A stretch of 64,000 nucleotides of DNA, taken from assembly GCF_016899725.1 (NCBI RefSeq), contig NZ_JACLYU010000003.1, forward strand, positions 62,001 to 126,000, written 5' to 3'. The position numbers and the translations under genes are program-made. The first letter of the stretch is position 1; every line of letters begins with the position of its first letter. A model generated the notes under the pieces. The model had not been told where the DNA came from and searched no databases. It saw only the letters and a list, made by a program, of their open reading frames with translations. This stretch comes from Bifidobacterium pullorum subsp. saeculare. Its GTDB lineage: Bacteria > Actinomycetota > Actinomycetes > Actinomycetales > Bifidobacteriaceae. Positions 49,426 to 57,968 of this stretch are shown here, piece after piece.

Positions 49426-51036
49426 TCAGTCGGCCTGCCAGTAGGAGGAGAAGAAGTCGCCGATCTCGCCGATCGTCTCGCGCAGCATGCCCATGCGCGG
49501 CAGGTACACCACGCGGAAATGGTCGGGCTTGTGCCAGTTGAACGCGCCGCCGTGGCTGATGAGGATGTGCTTCTCATGGAGCAGGTCGAGCGCGAACTGC
49601 TCATCGGAGTGGATATTGAACCGCTTCACGTCGATCTTCGGGAAGATATAGAACGCGGCCTTCGGCTTGACGGCGGTGATGCCGGGGATGTCGTTGAGCA
49701 TCTCGTACACCAGGTCGCGCTGCTCGCGCACGCGCCCGCCGGGCACGATGTAGTCGTTGACGGACTGGTGGCCACCGAGCGCGGTCTGCACGATGGACTG
49801 CGCCGGCACATTGGAGCACATGCGCATGTTGGCCAGCATGTTCAGCCCCTCGATGTAGTCCCGGGCAAGGCGCTTGTTGCCGGACAGCACCATCCAGCCC
49901 ACGCGCCAGCCGGCGATCATATGTGATTTGGACAGGCCGGAGAACGTGACGCAGAACAGGTCGGGGGCCATCGAGGCGATCGAGGTGTGCGTCAGGCCGT
50001 CCATCACCAGGCGGTCGTAGATTTCGTCGGAGAAGACGATGAGCTGGTGCTCGCGGGCGATGTCCACGATCTGCTGCAGCACCTCGACCGGGTACAGGGC
50101 GCCGGTGGGGTTGTTCGGGTTGATGATGACGATGGCCTTGGTGCGGTCGGTGATCTTCGCCTTGATGTCGGCGATGTCCGGGTACCATTCGGCCTGCTCG
50201 TCGCACACGTAGTGCACGGCCGTGCCGCCGGCCAGGTTCACGCAGGCGGTCCACAGCGGGTAGTCGGGGCTGGGGACGAGCACTTCGTCGCCGTCGTCGA
50301 GCAGCGCGGACATGCACAGGTTGATGAGCTCGCTGACGCCGTTGCCGGTGTAGATGTCGTTCATCGTCACATTCGGCAGCCCCTTGAGCTGCGCGTACTG
50401 CATGATGGCCTTGCGCGCCGAGAACAGGCCCTTGGACGGCGAGTATCCCTCGGTCTCCGTCAGCTGGCGGGACATGTCGTACACCACCTCGTCCGGCGTG
50501 CGGAAGCCGAAGGGCGCCGGATTGCCGATGTTGAGCTTGAGGATATGCGTGCCGGCGGCCTCCATGCGCGCCGCCTCGTCGGCGACGGGGCCGCGCACGT
50601 CGTAGAGCACGTTGTCGAGCTTGTGGGATTTGCCGAAGGTGCGCACCCGGCGGAAGGGCTCCTCCCCCGTGCCGCTCGTATGTGCCGCCGCGGCGTTCGG
50701 TTCAATGTGTGGTTCAATGCACGGTTCAACACGAGGTTCAACGTTCGGTTCAATGTGCGGTTCAGCGCTGCCGTTGGGCGAGGCCGGAGCCGTGGTGTCG
50801 AAGGGCGCGGGCACCGGGTCGTCGCCTCTGAGCCATTCGCGGTCCACCTTGAGCTGGGAGGCCAGGAAGTCGAGGACCTCCTCGCGGGGCATCGTCTTGC
50901 CGGCCACATACTGACTGATATGGCTTTTGCCCATCTTCACGCCCGCACTCTCGGCCGCGTGCACGAGGTCGATCTGTTTCAAGCCGCGGTCGATCATTGC
51001 GTTGCGCAGACGGTCGGCGAATGTGGTGACGGTCAT
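49426..51036 (-). CDS. Fusion of an HTH DNA-binding domain with an AlaA-like class I aminotransferase
   Basis: 536 residues. About 7-72 is an Xre-like helix-turn-helix domain (FADRLRNAMIDRGLKQIDLV; MGKSHISQYVAGKTMPREEVL). Residues about 90-113 are a linker of [HNRC][IV]EP tetrads (AEPHIEPNVEPRVEPCIEP). From about 125 is a fold-type I PLP aminotransferase close to E. coli AlaA (pyruvate/glutamate-alanine): INPNNPTGALYPVE, the PLP lysine in SGLSKSHMIAGWRVGW, and HGGAFNWHKPDHFR. GGGGAGG precedes the start. The promoter region is filled with GGTTCAA repeats. Likely roles are alanine/glutamate metabolism and DNA-bound regulation by the same protein; the regulation is inference. Confidence 0.93.
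   Translation of the reverse strand: MTVTTFADRLRNAMIDRGLKQIDLVHAAESAGVKMGKSHISQYVAGKTMPREEVLDFLASQLKVDREWLRGDDPVPAPFDTTAPASPNGSAEPHIEPNVEPRVEPCIEPHIEPNAAAAHTSGTGEEPFRRVRTFGKSHKLDNVLYDVRGPVADEAARMEAAGTHILKLNIGNPAPFGFRTPDEVVYDMSRQLTETEGYSPSKGLFSARKAIMQYAQLKGLPNVTMNDIYTGNGVSELINLCMSALLDDGDEVLVPSPDYPLWTACVNLAGGTAVHYVCDEQAEWYPDIADIKAKITDRTKAIVIINPNNPTGALYPVEVLQQIVDIAREHQLIVFSDEIYDRLVMDGLTHTSIASMAPDLFCVTFSGLSKSHMIAGWRVGWMVLSGNKRLARDYIEGLNMLANMRMCSNVPAQSIVQTALGGHQSVNDYIVPGGRVREQRDLVYEMLNDIPGITAVKPKAAFYIFPKIDVKRFNIHSDEQFALDLLHEKHILISHGGAFNWHKPDHFRVVYLPRMGMLRETIGEIGDFFSSYWQAD
50699..50765. repeat. Six 12-bp repeats (GGTTCAA core) encoding the IEP linker
   Basis: GGTTCAA starts at 50699, 50711, 50723, 50735 and 50747, and GGTTCAG at 50759: exactly 12 bp apart. 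On the coding strand each reads as [I/V]-E-P plus one variable residue of the linker. Confidence 0.92.
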
Positions 51037-51067
51037 GGTGCCTCCCCTGCCCCGGCTTCCGGGGTGT

Positions 51068-51249
51068 GGTTCAAGCCGGTTCAACGGACGGACCGGACAC
51101 TGGTTCAAAGTGTACCACGCGCCACGAGGGGCACATGCATGTGCTTCCCTTGTGCCGCTCCCTTGTGCCGCCCCAAGGGTTCAATACTGGTTCAGTGCAA
51201 GTTTCAGAACTGCTTCCGCAGGTTCAAATTCAGTTCAACACCGGTTCAA
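51068..51249. promoter_or_regulatory. Cluster of GGTTCAA motifs upstream of the HTH-aminotransferase gene
   Basis: Exact GGTTCAA at 51068, 51078, 51102, 51178, 51221 and 51243; near copies GGTTCAG at 51189, GTTTCAG at 51201 and AGTTCAA at 51232. Spacing is close to 11 bp in 51178-51201 and 51221-51249. All are in the same orientation, in the non-coding stretch between the HAD gene stop and the HTH-aminotransferase start. Probable phased operator array. Confidence 0.7.
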
Positions 51250-51270
51250 TCAGCAACCCCCGGTGTGCGC

Positions 51271-52116
51271 TCAATCCGTGGCGTGGAGCAGATGCCGTTC
51301 AATCCACTGGGCGACGCCGTCCTCGTTGTTCGCCGGGCACACCTCGTCGGCGGTGGCGAGCACCTTCGGATTGGCGTTGGCCACGGCGACGCCGAGTCCG
51401 GAGGTCTCGAGCATCGGGATGTCGATGAGGTCGTCGCCGAAGCTGGCGGTCTGCGCCAGCGGGATCTCCATGCGCGTGCACAGCGTCTCGAGGGAATGAC
51501 GTTTGTCGGCGAGCGGGTTCATGAGCATCGCCATCGTGCCTTCGGACACGCCCATCGCGAAGTCGGGCGGCACGAGCTCGCGTAGCCTGGCCCACTGGTC
51601 GGGCTTGGGGAAGCAGATGATCTTGTCGGCGGTGCCCTCGGGCACGTCCTTGAAGTCGGTGTACCGCCACACCTGGGTCTTCCAATGTTCGGAGACGTCG
51701 AAGTTCGTGTAACGCACGTCGTCCATCACGATGCCCACTTCGAGTCCGGGTAGTTCCTCGAGCAGGAACAGACAGACCTCGCAGGCGCGGCGCGAGGAGA
51801 AGCCGACGCGCATGAGATGGCCCCACTGCGCCTGGGCGGCTCCTGAGACAAGCAGATCGTAGCTGGATTCGCCGGGGGCGAAGTCGATCAACGCGCCGTT
51901 GAGATAGACAACGGCGTCCACAGGCAGCCGCTCGGCGAAGCGGTAGCCGGTGGAGACGGGGCGTGCGGTGGAGACAGCGAAGCGGAAGCCGGCGTCGTGG
52001 AGCCGTTCGATGGTGTCGATCGTGCGCTGGGTGATGAAGCGTTCCTCGAAGGTGGGGGCGTCGTGCAGCAGTGTGCCGTCGAGGTCGGCGACGAGCAGAC
52101 GGGGCGCGCCGTTCAT
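51271..52116 (-). CDS. HAD-superfamily hydrolase, Cof type
   Basis: 281 residues of the Cof/IIB group: motif I LLVADLDGTLLHDAP (Asp nucleophile about residue 10), motif II STARP, motif III the lysine in NPLADKRHSLE, motif IV ASFGDDLIDIPMLE. The C2-type cap lies between motifs II and III. Such enzymes dephosphorylate sugar phosphates or flavin precursors; the substrate is unknown. The start at 52116 (MNGAPR) has GGAAGGAC at good spacing. It lies upstream of the HTH-aminotransferase gene on the same strand, across the repeat cluster. Confidence 0.85.
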   Translation of the reverse strand: MNGAPRLLVADLDGTLLHDAPTFEERFITQRTIDTIERLHDAGFRFAVSTARPVSTGYRFAERLPVDAVVYLNGALIDFAPGESSYDLLVSGAAQAQWGHLMRVGFSSRRACEVCLFLLEELPGLEVGIVMDDVRYTNFDVSEHWKTQVWRYTDFKDVPEGTADKIICFPKPDQWARLRELVPPDFAMGVSEGTMAMLMNPLADKRHSLETLCTRMEIPLAQTASFGDDLIDIPMLETSGLGVAVANANPKVLATADEVCPANNEDGVAQWIERHLLHATD

Positions 52117-52206
52117 GCGGCGGTCCTTCCGTCCCAGGCGCATGGGGCGCCGGCGATCATCGGGTGTGCTTCGGTCATGGGTGCCGTTCCTCCCGTCGAA
52201 CGGAAC

Positions 52207-52234
52207 GACCCACGGCGCGGTGGCGCCGTGGGTC
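52207..52234 (-). terminator. Hairpin downstream of secG
   Basis: GACCCACGGCGC (52207-52218) pairs with GCGCCGTGGGTC (52223-52234), loop GGTG. It ends the pgk-tpiA-secG transcript. Confidence 0.8.
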
Positions 52235-52274
52235 GGTGCAGGTCATTGCGGCCGTCTGGTGCGCGCAGACGGGG

Positions 52275-52523
52275 TCAGATGAGGTCGAACTTCGTGAGCA
52301 GGCCAAGGGCGATGATGATGGCCACCCACAGCAGCGCGATGATGACGGTCCAACGGTTGAGGTTCTTCTCGGCGACGCCGGAGGTGCCGGCGTTCTGGGT
52401 GAGGCCGCCGCCGAACATATCGGACAGGCCGCCGCCCTTGCCCTTGTGCATGAGGATGAGCAGGGTGAGCAGGGCGCTGAGGATGACGACGATGACGTCC
52501 AGCACGATCTTAAGAGCAGTCAC
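52275..52523 (-). CDS. secG: Preprotein translocase subunit SecG
   Basis: Small subunit of the SecYEG channel. 82 residues with two membrane helices (VLDVIVVILSALLTLLILMH and WTVIIALLWVAIIIALGLL) joined by the conserved Gly-rich loop KGKGGGLSDMFGG. GTG start at 52523, with GGAGGT upstream. It follows tpiA, the usual Gram-positive pgk-tpiA-secG order. Confidence 0.96.
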   Translation of the reverse strand: MTALKIVLDVIVVILSALLTLLILMHKGKGGGLSDMFGGGLTQNAGTSGVAEKNLNRWTVIIALLWVAIIIALGLLTKFDLI

Positions 52524-52579
52524 TTGGTGTTACCTCCGGTCAATGGCACTATGGGGCACTATAGCCCACGGTGGGGAAA

Positions 52580-53383
52580 TCAGCGGTGGCGACGTCCGTT
52601 GGCGGCGACGAGCCGGCAGATGCGGGCCATCTCGTCCACGTCGAGCGAGGCGCCGCCGACGAGGAAGCCGTCCACGTCGGACATCGCGATGAGCTCGCCG
52701 GCGTTGCGCGAGGTGACGGAGCCGCCGTACAGGATGCGCACCCCGTCCGAGACCTTCGCGCCGAACTGGGCGGCGAGCCCCTCTCGGATTGCCTGCGCGG
52801 CGTCCTGGGCGGCCTCGGCGGTGGCGACCATGCCGGTGCCGATGGCCCACACGGGCTCGTAGGCGACGATGAGGCGCGCGGCCTCGGCCTCGTTGAGGTC
52901 GCGGGTGACGTCGCGCACCTGGCCGACGGCGAAGTCGAGTTCGATGCCCTGGCGGCGCTCCTCGAAGCTCTCCCCCACGCACAGGATCGGCGTCATGTCG
53001 GCGGCGAGCACGGCGCGCACCTGGTCGACGATGTTGGCGTCGTCCTCGGGATGGTATTTGCGGCGTTCGGAATGGCCGACGATCACGTACGAGCAGCCGA
53101 GGCGGGAGAGCATGTCGGCGGAGATGTCGCCGGTGAAGGCGCCCTGGTTGGTGACGGACACGTTCTGCGCACCGTAGCGGATCTTGAGGTCGTCCGCCTC
53201 GACGAGCACCTGCACGCTGCGGATGGACGTGAAGGAGGGGAAGAGCGCGACCTCGCAGTCACGGTAGTCGAAGCGGGCGTCGCGCAGCGTCCACGCGAGC
53301 TTCTGCACGAAGTACGTGGCCTCCAGATGGTCGAAGTTCATCTTCCAGTTGCCGGCCACCAACGGTTTGCGTCCCGTGGTCAT
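52580..53383 (-). CDS. tpiA: Triosephosphate isomerase
   Basis: Interconverts dihydroxyacetone phosphate and glyceraldehyde 3-phosphate. 267 residues with the invariant residues: Lys in AGNWKMN (residue 13), the electrophilic His in VGHSERRKYH, the general base Glu in AYEPVWAIGTG, and phosphate-binding LYGGSVTSRN and VGGASLD. AGGAGG lies ahead of the ATG. It follows pgk after two hairpins, so it may have its own promoter as well. Confidence 0.97.
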   Translation of the reverse strand: MTTGRKPLVAGNWKMNFDHLEATYFVQKLAWTLRDARFDYRDCEVALFPSFTSIRSVQVLVEADDLKIRYGAQNVSVTNQGAFTGDISADMLSRLGCSYVIVGHSERRKYHPEDDANIVDQVRAVLAADMTPILCVGESFEERRQGIELDFAVGQVRDVTRDLNEAEAARLIVAYEPVWAIGTGMVATAEAAQDAAQAIREGLAAQFGAKVSDGVRILYGGSVTSRNAGELIAMSDVDGFLVGGASLDVDEMARICRLVAANGRRHR

Positions 53384-53410
53384 CGCTGTTCCCTCCTCAT
53401 GTCGTCGCCG

Positions 53411-53487
53411 TCCGGGGCGTTCCCATGCCCCGGACCGGGCGGAGGCCGCTCCCCCGGACCATCGGCTGGTCGGCGGGAGCGGCCTCC
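53411..53487 (-). terminator. Two hairpins downstream of pgk
   Basis: TCCGGGGC (53411-53418) with GCCCCGGA (53427-53434), and GGAGGCCGCTCCC (53441-53453) with GGGAGCGGCCTCC (53475-53487). They lie between the pgk stop and tpiA and may end or attenuate the transcript. Confidence 0.7.
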
Positions 53488-53512
53488 TGGATCATGGCCT
53501 TGCGGGCCTGGC

Positions 53513-54718
53513 TCAGTCGAGCACCTTCAGGCCCGGCAGCTCCTTGCCCTCGAGGAACTCGAGGGAGGCGCCGCCACCGGTGGAGATGTGCGAGAAGCCA
53601 TCCTCCGGGAAGCCGAGGTTACGCACCGCGGAGGCGGAGTCGCCGCCGCCGACGATGGTGAAGGCGCCGGCCTTGGTCGCGTCGACGAGGCCCTGCGCCA
53701 CGGCGCGGGTGCCGGCGGCGAACTCGGGGACCTCGAACACGCCCATCGGGCCGTTCCACACGACGGTCTTGGAGTCGACGATCTTGTCGTGGAACAGCTT
53801 CTGGGAGTCCGGGCCGATGTCCAGGCCCATCTTGTCGGCCGGGATGGCGTCGGCGGGGACGACCTCCGGGGCGACCGGGGTGTCGCCGGCCGGGAAGCCG
53901 GGGTTGACGACGATGTCGGTCGGCAGCACGAGCTCCACGCCGTTCTTCTTGGCGGTGTCGATGTAGCCCTTGACCTTGTCGAGCTGGTCCTCCTCGAGCA
54001 GGGAGGTGCCGACCTCGTAGCCCTTGGCCTTGAGGAAGGTGAAGACCATGCCGCCGCCGATGACGAGGCGGTCGGCCTTGCCCAGCAGGTTCTCGATGAC
54101 GCCGAGCTTGTCGGAGACCTTGGAGCCGCCGAGCACCACGGTGAGCGGACGCTCCGGGTTCACGGTCGCCTTGGACAGGGCCGTGACCTCCTTCTCGACG
54201 AGCAGGCCAGCGGCAGCCGGCAGGTCGGCGGCCACGTCGTAGTTGGAGCCCTGGGCGCGGTGGACCACGCCGAAGCCGTCGGACACGAAGACGTCGCCGA
54301 GGGCGGCGATCTTCTTGGCGTAGGCGGCGCGCTCCGCCTCGTCCTTGCTGGTCTCCTCCGGGTTGAAGCGCACGTTCTGCAGGAGCACCACGTCACCGTC
54401 GCGCATCGCGGCGACCTTGGCCTGGGCGTCCTCGCCGTAGGTGTCGGCGGCCAGCGGCACGTCCACGCCGAGCAGCTCGCCGAGGCGGGCGGCGACCGGG
54501 GCCAGGGACAGCTCCGGGACGACCTTGCCCTTCGGGCGGCCGAGGTGGGCCATCAGGATGACCTTGGCGCCCTGCTCGCGCAGGGCCTTGATGGTCGGCA
54601 GGGCGGCCTTGATGCGGCCGTCGTCGGTGATGGTGGTGCCGTCCAGCGGGACGTTGAAATCGGCGCGGACCAGGACGCGCTTGCCCTTGAGGTCCCCGAG
54701 ATCCTTGAGTGTCTTCAT
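53513..54718 (-). CDS. pgk: Phosphoglycerate kinase
   Basis: Makes ATP from 1,3-bisphosphoglycerate. 401 residues: the substrate-binding [13 protein letters not shown] near the N-terminus, [12 protein letters not shown], the hinge region, [18 protein letters not shown] and the nucleotide-binding [18 protein letters not shown] precedes the start at 54718. In most Actinobacteria gap sits directly upstream; here whiA is upstream, separated by a hairpin, so gap must lie elsewhere. Confidence 0.97.
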   Translation of the reverse strand: MKTLKDLGDLKGKRVLVRADFNVPLDGTTITDDGRIKAALPTIKALREQGAKVILMAHLGRPKGKVVPELSLAPVAARLGELLGVDVPLAADTYGEDAQAKVAAMRDGDVVLLQNVRFNPEETSKDEAERAAYAKKIAALGDVFVSDGFGVVHRAQGSNYDVAADLPAAAGLLVEKEVTALSKATVNPERPLTVVLGGSKVSDKLGVIENLLGKADRLVIGGGMVFTFLKAKGYEVGTSLLEEDQLDKVKGYIDTAKKNGVELVLPTDIVVNPGFPAGDTPVAPEVVPADAIPADKMGLDIGPDSQKLFHDKIVDSKTVVWNGPMGVFEVPEFAAGTRAVAQGLVDATKAGAFTIVGGGDSASAVRNLGFPEDGFSHISTGGGASLEFLEGKELPGLKVLD

Positions 54719-54839
54719 GGATGTCCTTTCATAACCGCTTCACGCGGAAAGTGGCGGATTTTTGCCACTCACAGCATACAACACAATCGGCGGCGCCCGC
54801 GGCGTTGCGCGCGCGGCGCGCATCCGCGCCCGATATGCG

Positions 54840-54882
54840 CCGGCGCCCCGGGCGCGGATCGCATCCACACCCGGGGCGCCGG
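54840..54882 (-). terminator. Hairpin downstream of whiA
   Basis: CCGGCGCCCCGGG (54840-54852) pairs over 13 bp with CCCGGGGCGCCGG (54870-54882), 14 bases after the whiA stop. Confidence 0.75.
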
Positions 54883-54895
54883 AACCGTCGATCGG

Positions 54896-55849
54896 TCACT
54901 TGACGAGGTTCTTCTCGGTTTTCTCGGCGAGCTGGAGCAGGCGGCGGATGCGGCCGGCGATCGCGTCCTTGGAGATCGGCGGCTCGGCGAGACGGCCGAG
55001 CTCCTCGAGGCTGGCGTCGCCATGCTCCAGGCGCAGCTGGCCGGCGGCGCGGAGGTTGTCGGGCACCTGCACGCCCTCGGCCTCGAAGATCTCGAAGGCG
55101 TGGCGCACCTTGTCGCAGGCCTCGGCGGCGGCCTTGGCGGAACGGCGCATGTTCGCGTCGTCGAAGTTGGCCAGGCGGTTCGCCTTGCCGCGGGCCTCGC
55201 CGTCGGAACGCTTGCCGGTCCATTCGCGCGAGGCGCGCGTGGCGCCCATGAGGTTGAGCATGCGTTCGATGGCGTCCGGATCCTTGAGCGTCACGCGCTG
55301 CGAGGAGCGCAGCTGGCGCGGCTTGGCCTGGATGCCGAGGCGGTGGGCGATGCCGGAAAGCGCCATCGCGGCCTCGGGGCACGGGCAGATGACCTCCAGA
55401 TAGCTGGCCTTGCCCGGGTCGGACAGCGAGCCGTGGGCGAGGAACGCGCCCCTCCAGGCGGCCTTGACCTGGGCGATGTTGCCGTTGACGACGTCGGCGG
55501 GCAGGCCGCGCACCATCTTCTTGCGGCGGTCGAGGATGCCGGTCTGCAGCGCCAAGGCGCCGGCCCCGCGCTCGACGAGCACGACGTAGTTCTGCACGGT
55601 GCCGTTAGGGGTAGCGTGGCTGGCGGTGAGGATGCGGGACTCATGGCCGAACAGCTCGCGGATGTTCGCCTGCATCCACTTGGCGGCATCGGCGTTGTCG
55701 AGCTGCACCTGCATGACGATCTGGCCCTGGGGCGACCGGCGCAGGCCGCCGCCGAATCGGATCATGGCCGAGACCTGGGCCTTCCTGGCAAGGGGAAGCT
55801 CACCCTCGATGGCGGTGAGTTCGCTTTTGACGTCATCCAGAAGAGCCAA
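54896..55849 (-). CDS. whiA: Sporulation/cell-division regulator WhiA
   Basis: 317 residues: an N-terminal degenerate LAGLIDADG homing-endonuclease-like domain and a C-terminal helix-turn-helix ([26 protein letters not shown]). In Streptomyces WhiA acts with WhiB on division genes including ftsZ; in other Gram-positives it affects division and metabolism. The start is an unusual TTG at 55849, chosen because AGGAGG lies just upstream and the next codons ([14 protein letters not shown]) match the family's start. It follows rapZ without the usual yvcK gene in between. Confidence 0.95.
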   Translation of the reverse strand: MALLDDVKSELTAIEGELPLARKAQVSAMIRFGGGLRRSPQGQIVMQVQLDNADAAKWMQANIRELFGHESRILTASHATPNGTVQNYVVLVERGAGALALQTGILDRRKKMVRGLPADVVNGNIAQVKAAWRGAFLAHGSLSDPGKASYLEVICPCPEAAMALSGIAHRLGIQAKPRQLRSSQRVTLKDPDAIERMLNLMGATRASREWTGKRSDGEARGKANRLANFDDANMRRSAKAAAEACDKVRHAFEIFEAEGVQVPDNLRAAGQLRLEHGDASLEELGRLAEPPISKDAIAGRIRRLLQLAEKTEKNLVK

Positions 55850-56016
55850 GGCCGACCTCCTACTGTCCCGTTCTTCTCAATGGTTCGGACGTTGCTCCGA
55901 GCCCTGCCAGGCGTTCGCGCCGATGTTCCGTGATACCGAACATCATGGACAAATCCGGTGGCTCCGGCACCGCGCCCCATCATACATGCTGCCCGCTCCG
56001 TGCGAACGGGCGCCCG

Positions 56017-56955
56017 CTAGCGCCGGTGGGGCAGCTCGCGGGCGGAGACGGTGACCTCCAGGCCGTCGGCGCGCAGGCGCCGCGCGAGCTCCTCGCTCAT
56101 GGCGACCGAACGGTGCTGCCCGCCGGTGCAGCCGATGGCGATGGTCACGAAATGCTTGTCCTCCTTGGCATAGCCGCGGATGGCCGTCAGCAGCGCCTTC
56201 TCGTAGGCGTCGAGGAACTCGGTGGCACCCTCGGAGGCGAGCACGTAGTCGCTCACCGGCTTGTCCTGGCCGGTCAGCTCGCGCAGGGCGGGCACCCAGA
56301 ACGGGTTGGGCAGGAACCGCACGTCGGCCACGAAGTCGGCGTCGTTGGGGGCGCCGTATTTGAAGCCGAAGCTGAAGATGTGCACGGCGACGGTGGTCGG
56401 CCCCTCGCCGAGCATCGCCTCGTACAGCTTGGTGGACAGCTGGTGGATGTTCAGATGCGAGGTGTCGATGACCATGTCCGCCCGGTCCTTGAGGTTGCGC
56501 AGCAGGGCGCGTTCCTCGCGGATGCCGTCGATGAGGCTGTTGCCGTGCTGCAGCGGGTGGGGACGGCGGACGGATTCGTAGCGTTTGATGAGCACATCGT
56601 CGGAGGCGTCGAGGAACAGGATGCGGGTCCGGACGCCGAGGTCGTCCAGGTGGGTGAGCACGGCCGCCAGGTCGTCGAAGTAGGCGCGGGAGCGCACGTC
56701 TATGACGGCGGCGAGCCGGTGCACGCCGTCGTCGCCGCCGTGGCCCGCGGTCATCATGTCGACGAGGGGGACGAGCAGGCGGGGCGGCATGTTGTCCACG
56801 ACGTACCAGCCCATGTCCTCCACCGCGTCGGCGGCGTGGGAACGGCCCGCTCCGGACATGCCGGTGATGAGCAGGACCTCGAAGCCGTCGGCGGGCTCCG
56901 GAGTGCCGAGGTCCGCGGCGGAGACGGCTTGCGTGGCGACGTCGGACGGTGTCAT
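56017..56955 (-). CDS. rapZ: RNase adapter / nucleotide-binding protein RapZ
   Basis: 312 residues of the RapZ/YvcJ family, which binds nucleotides and, in E. coli, directs RNase E to the small RNA GlmZ; the role in Actinobacteria is less clear. Walker A-like GMSGAGRSHAA, YVVDNMPPRLL, LFLDASDDVLIKRY and the C-terminal HIFSFGFKYGAPNDADFVADVRFLPNP through IGCTGGQHRSVAM are present. I chose the ATG at 56955, with AAGGAG upstream; an ATG at 56991 overlapping the aroE stop is possible. Confidence 0.93.
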   Translation of the reverse strand: MTPSDVATQAVSAADLGTPEPADGFEVLLITGMSGAGRSHAADAVEDMGWYVVDNMPPRLLVPLVDMMTAGHGGDDGVHRLAAVIDVRSRAYFDDLAAVLTHLDDLGVRTRILFLDASDDVLIKRYESVRRPHPLQHGNSLIDGIREERALLRNLKDRADMVIDTSHLNIHQLSTKLYEAMLGEGPTTVAVHIFSFGFKYGAPNDADFVADVRFLPNPFWVPALRELTGQDKPVSDYVLASEGATEFLDAYEKALLTAIRGYAKEDKHFVTIAIGCTGGQHRSVAMSEELARRLRADGLEVTVSARELPHRR

Positions 56956-56990
56956 GTCGGACTCCTTGGTCTCTGGGTTCGTCGCGGCCA

Positions 56991-57941
56991 TCACAGCGCC
57001 TCCTCGAGGGCGGCGCGCATGGCCTGCGCCATCGGGCCGGTTCCGGCGTCGGGGACGCCGCCGGCCGTTTCGCCGTCCCAGGCTCCGGTCATGAGCAGGA
57101 CCTGTGGGATGGCCTGGCCGAGCAGCATCGTCTCCCCGCCGATGGCCTGGCCTCCGGCCGCGCGCCAGGCCTCCATGAGGCGGGTGGGGCGGGGGTCGTA
57201 GACGACGTCGAGCAGCAGTCCCCGGGGCCGGATGCGGGCAGTGTGCCCGTCCGCGCCGGCGAGGCGGTCGGCGACGGCGTCGCCGGCGTGGCCGGGGATG
57301 GTGGAGACGACGAAGGCGGCGTCGCCGAGGGCGGCGAGCAGCGCGTCGGTGTCGTCGAGACCGATCTCGGCGTAGGCGTCGGCGTGGCCGAAGCCACGCG
57401 CGGCGAGGCCGGCGAGGGCGGTGTTGCGGCCGGGGTGGCGCGCGGCGACGGTGATCCGGTCGATGCCGGGGATCGTGGTGCAGGCGGCGACGGCGCTGGT
57501 GGCGGTGTTGCCGTTGCCGATGACGACGGCTCCACGGCCGGCGCGCGTGGGGTCGTCGTGGCGCGTCGCCTCGCCGTAGGCCATGGCGATGCCGGCGACA
57601 TCGGTGTTGTACAGCCTGATGCGGGGCAGGCCCTCGGCGGCGTCGGACGCGTCCCAGTCGAGGACGGCGGTGTTGGAGATGCCCAGCTCGCGCGACCAGC
57701 GGTCGCAGCGCTCGCCGTAGGGTTGGATTGTCCGCTTCAGCGGCATCGTCAGGCTCAGGCCGGCCCAGGTGGGGTCGAGGGAGCGCAGGAAGGGGGCGAG
57801 GTCCTCCTCCCCCACTTCGTGACGGCCGTAGGACCATCCTTCGAGACCGAGCGCGCGGTAGGCGGCGTTGTGCAGCACCGGGGAGAGCGAATGCGCGATG
57901 GGCTTGCCCAGCACCGCGCACCGGTGGTCGATCGTCGGCAT
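56991..57941 (-). CDS. aroE: Shikimate dehydrogenase (NADP+)
   Basis: Reduces 3-dehydroshikimate to shikimate. 316 residues. The substrate domain has GKPIAHSLSPVLHNAAYRAL and the catalytic lysine in LTMPLKRTI with a later NTD (LYNTDVAG). The NADP domain has the loop VIGNGNTATSA and VSTIPGHAGDAV. AAGGAG lies ahead of the ATG. It is inserted between uvrC and rapZ, which are usually neighbours, and its stop overlaps or touches rapZ, so the genes are co-transcribed. Confidence 0.94.
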   Translation of the reverse strand: MPTIDHRCAVLGKPIAHSLSPVLHNAAYRALGLEGWSYGRHEVGEEDLAPFLRSLDPTWAGLSLTMPLKRTIQPYGERCDRWSRELGISNTAVLDWDASDAAEGLPRIRLYNTDVAGIAMAYGEATRHDDPTRAGRGAVVIGNGNTATSAVAACTTIPGIDRITVAARHPGRNTALAGLAARGFGHADAYAEIGLDDTDALLAALGDAAFVVSTIPGHAGDAVADRLAGADGHTARIRPRGLLLDVVYDPRPTRLMEAWRAAGGQAIGGETMLLGQAIPQVLLMTGAWDGETAGGVPDAGTGPMAQAMRAALEEAL

Positions 57942-57968
57942 GGCTTCTCCTTCGCTCGGGAACGCTCC

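Noticed and set aside
50699-50765. Regular 12-bp repeats as a possible CRISPR array
   Set aside because: The units are far too short, have no unique spacers, are in frame within a coding linker, and no cas genes are near.
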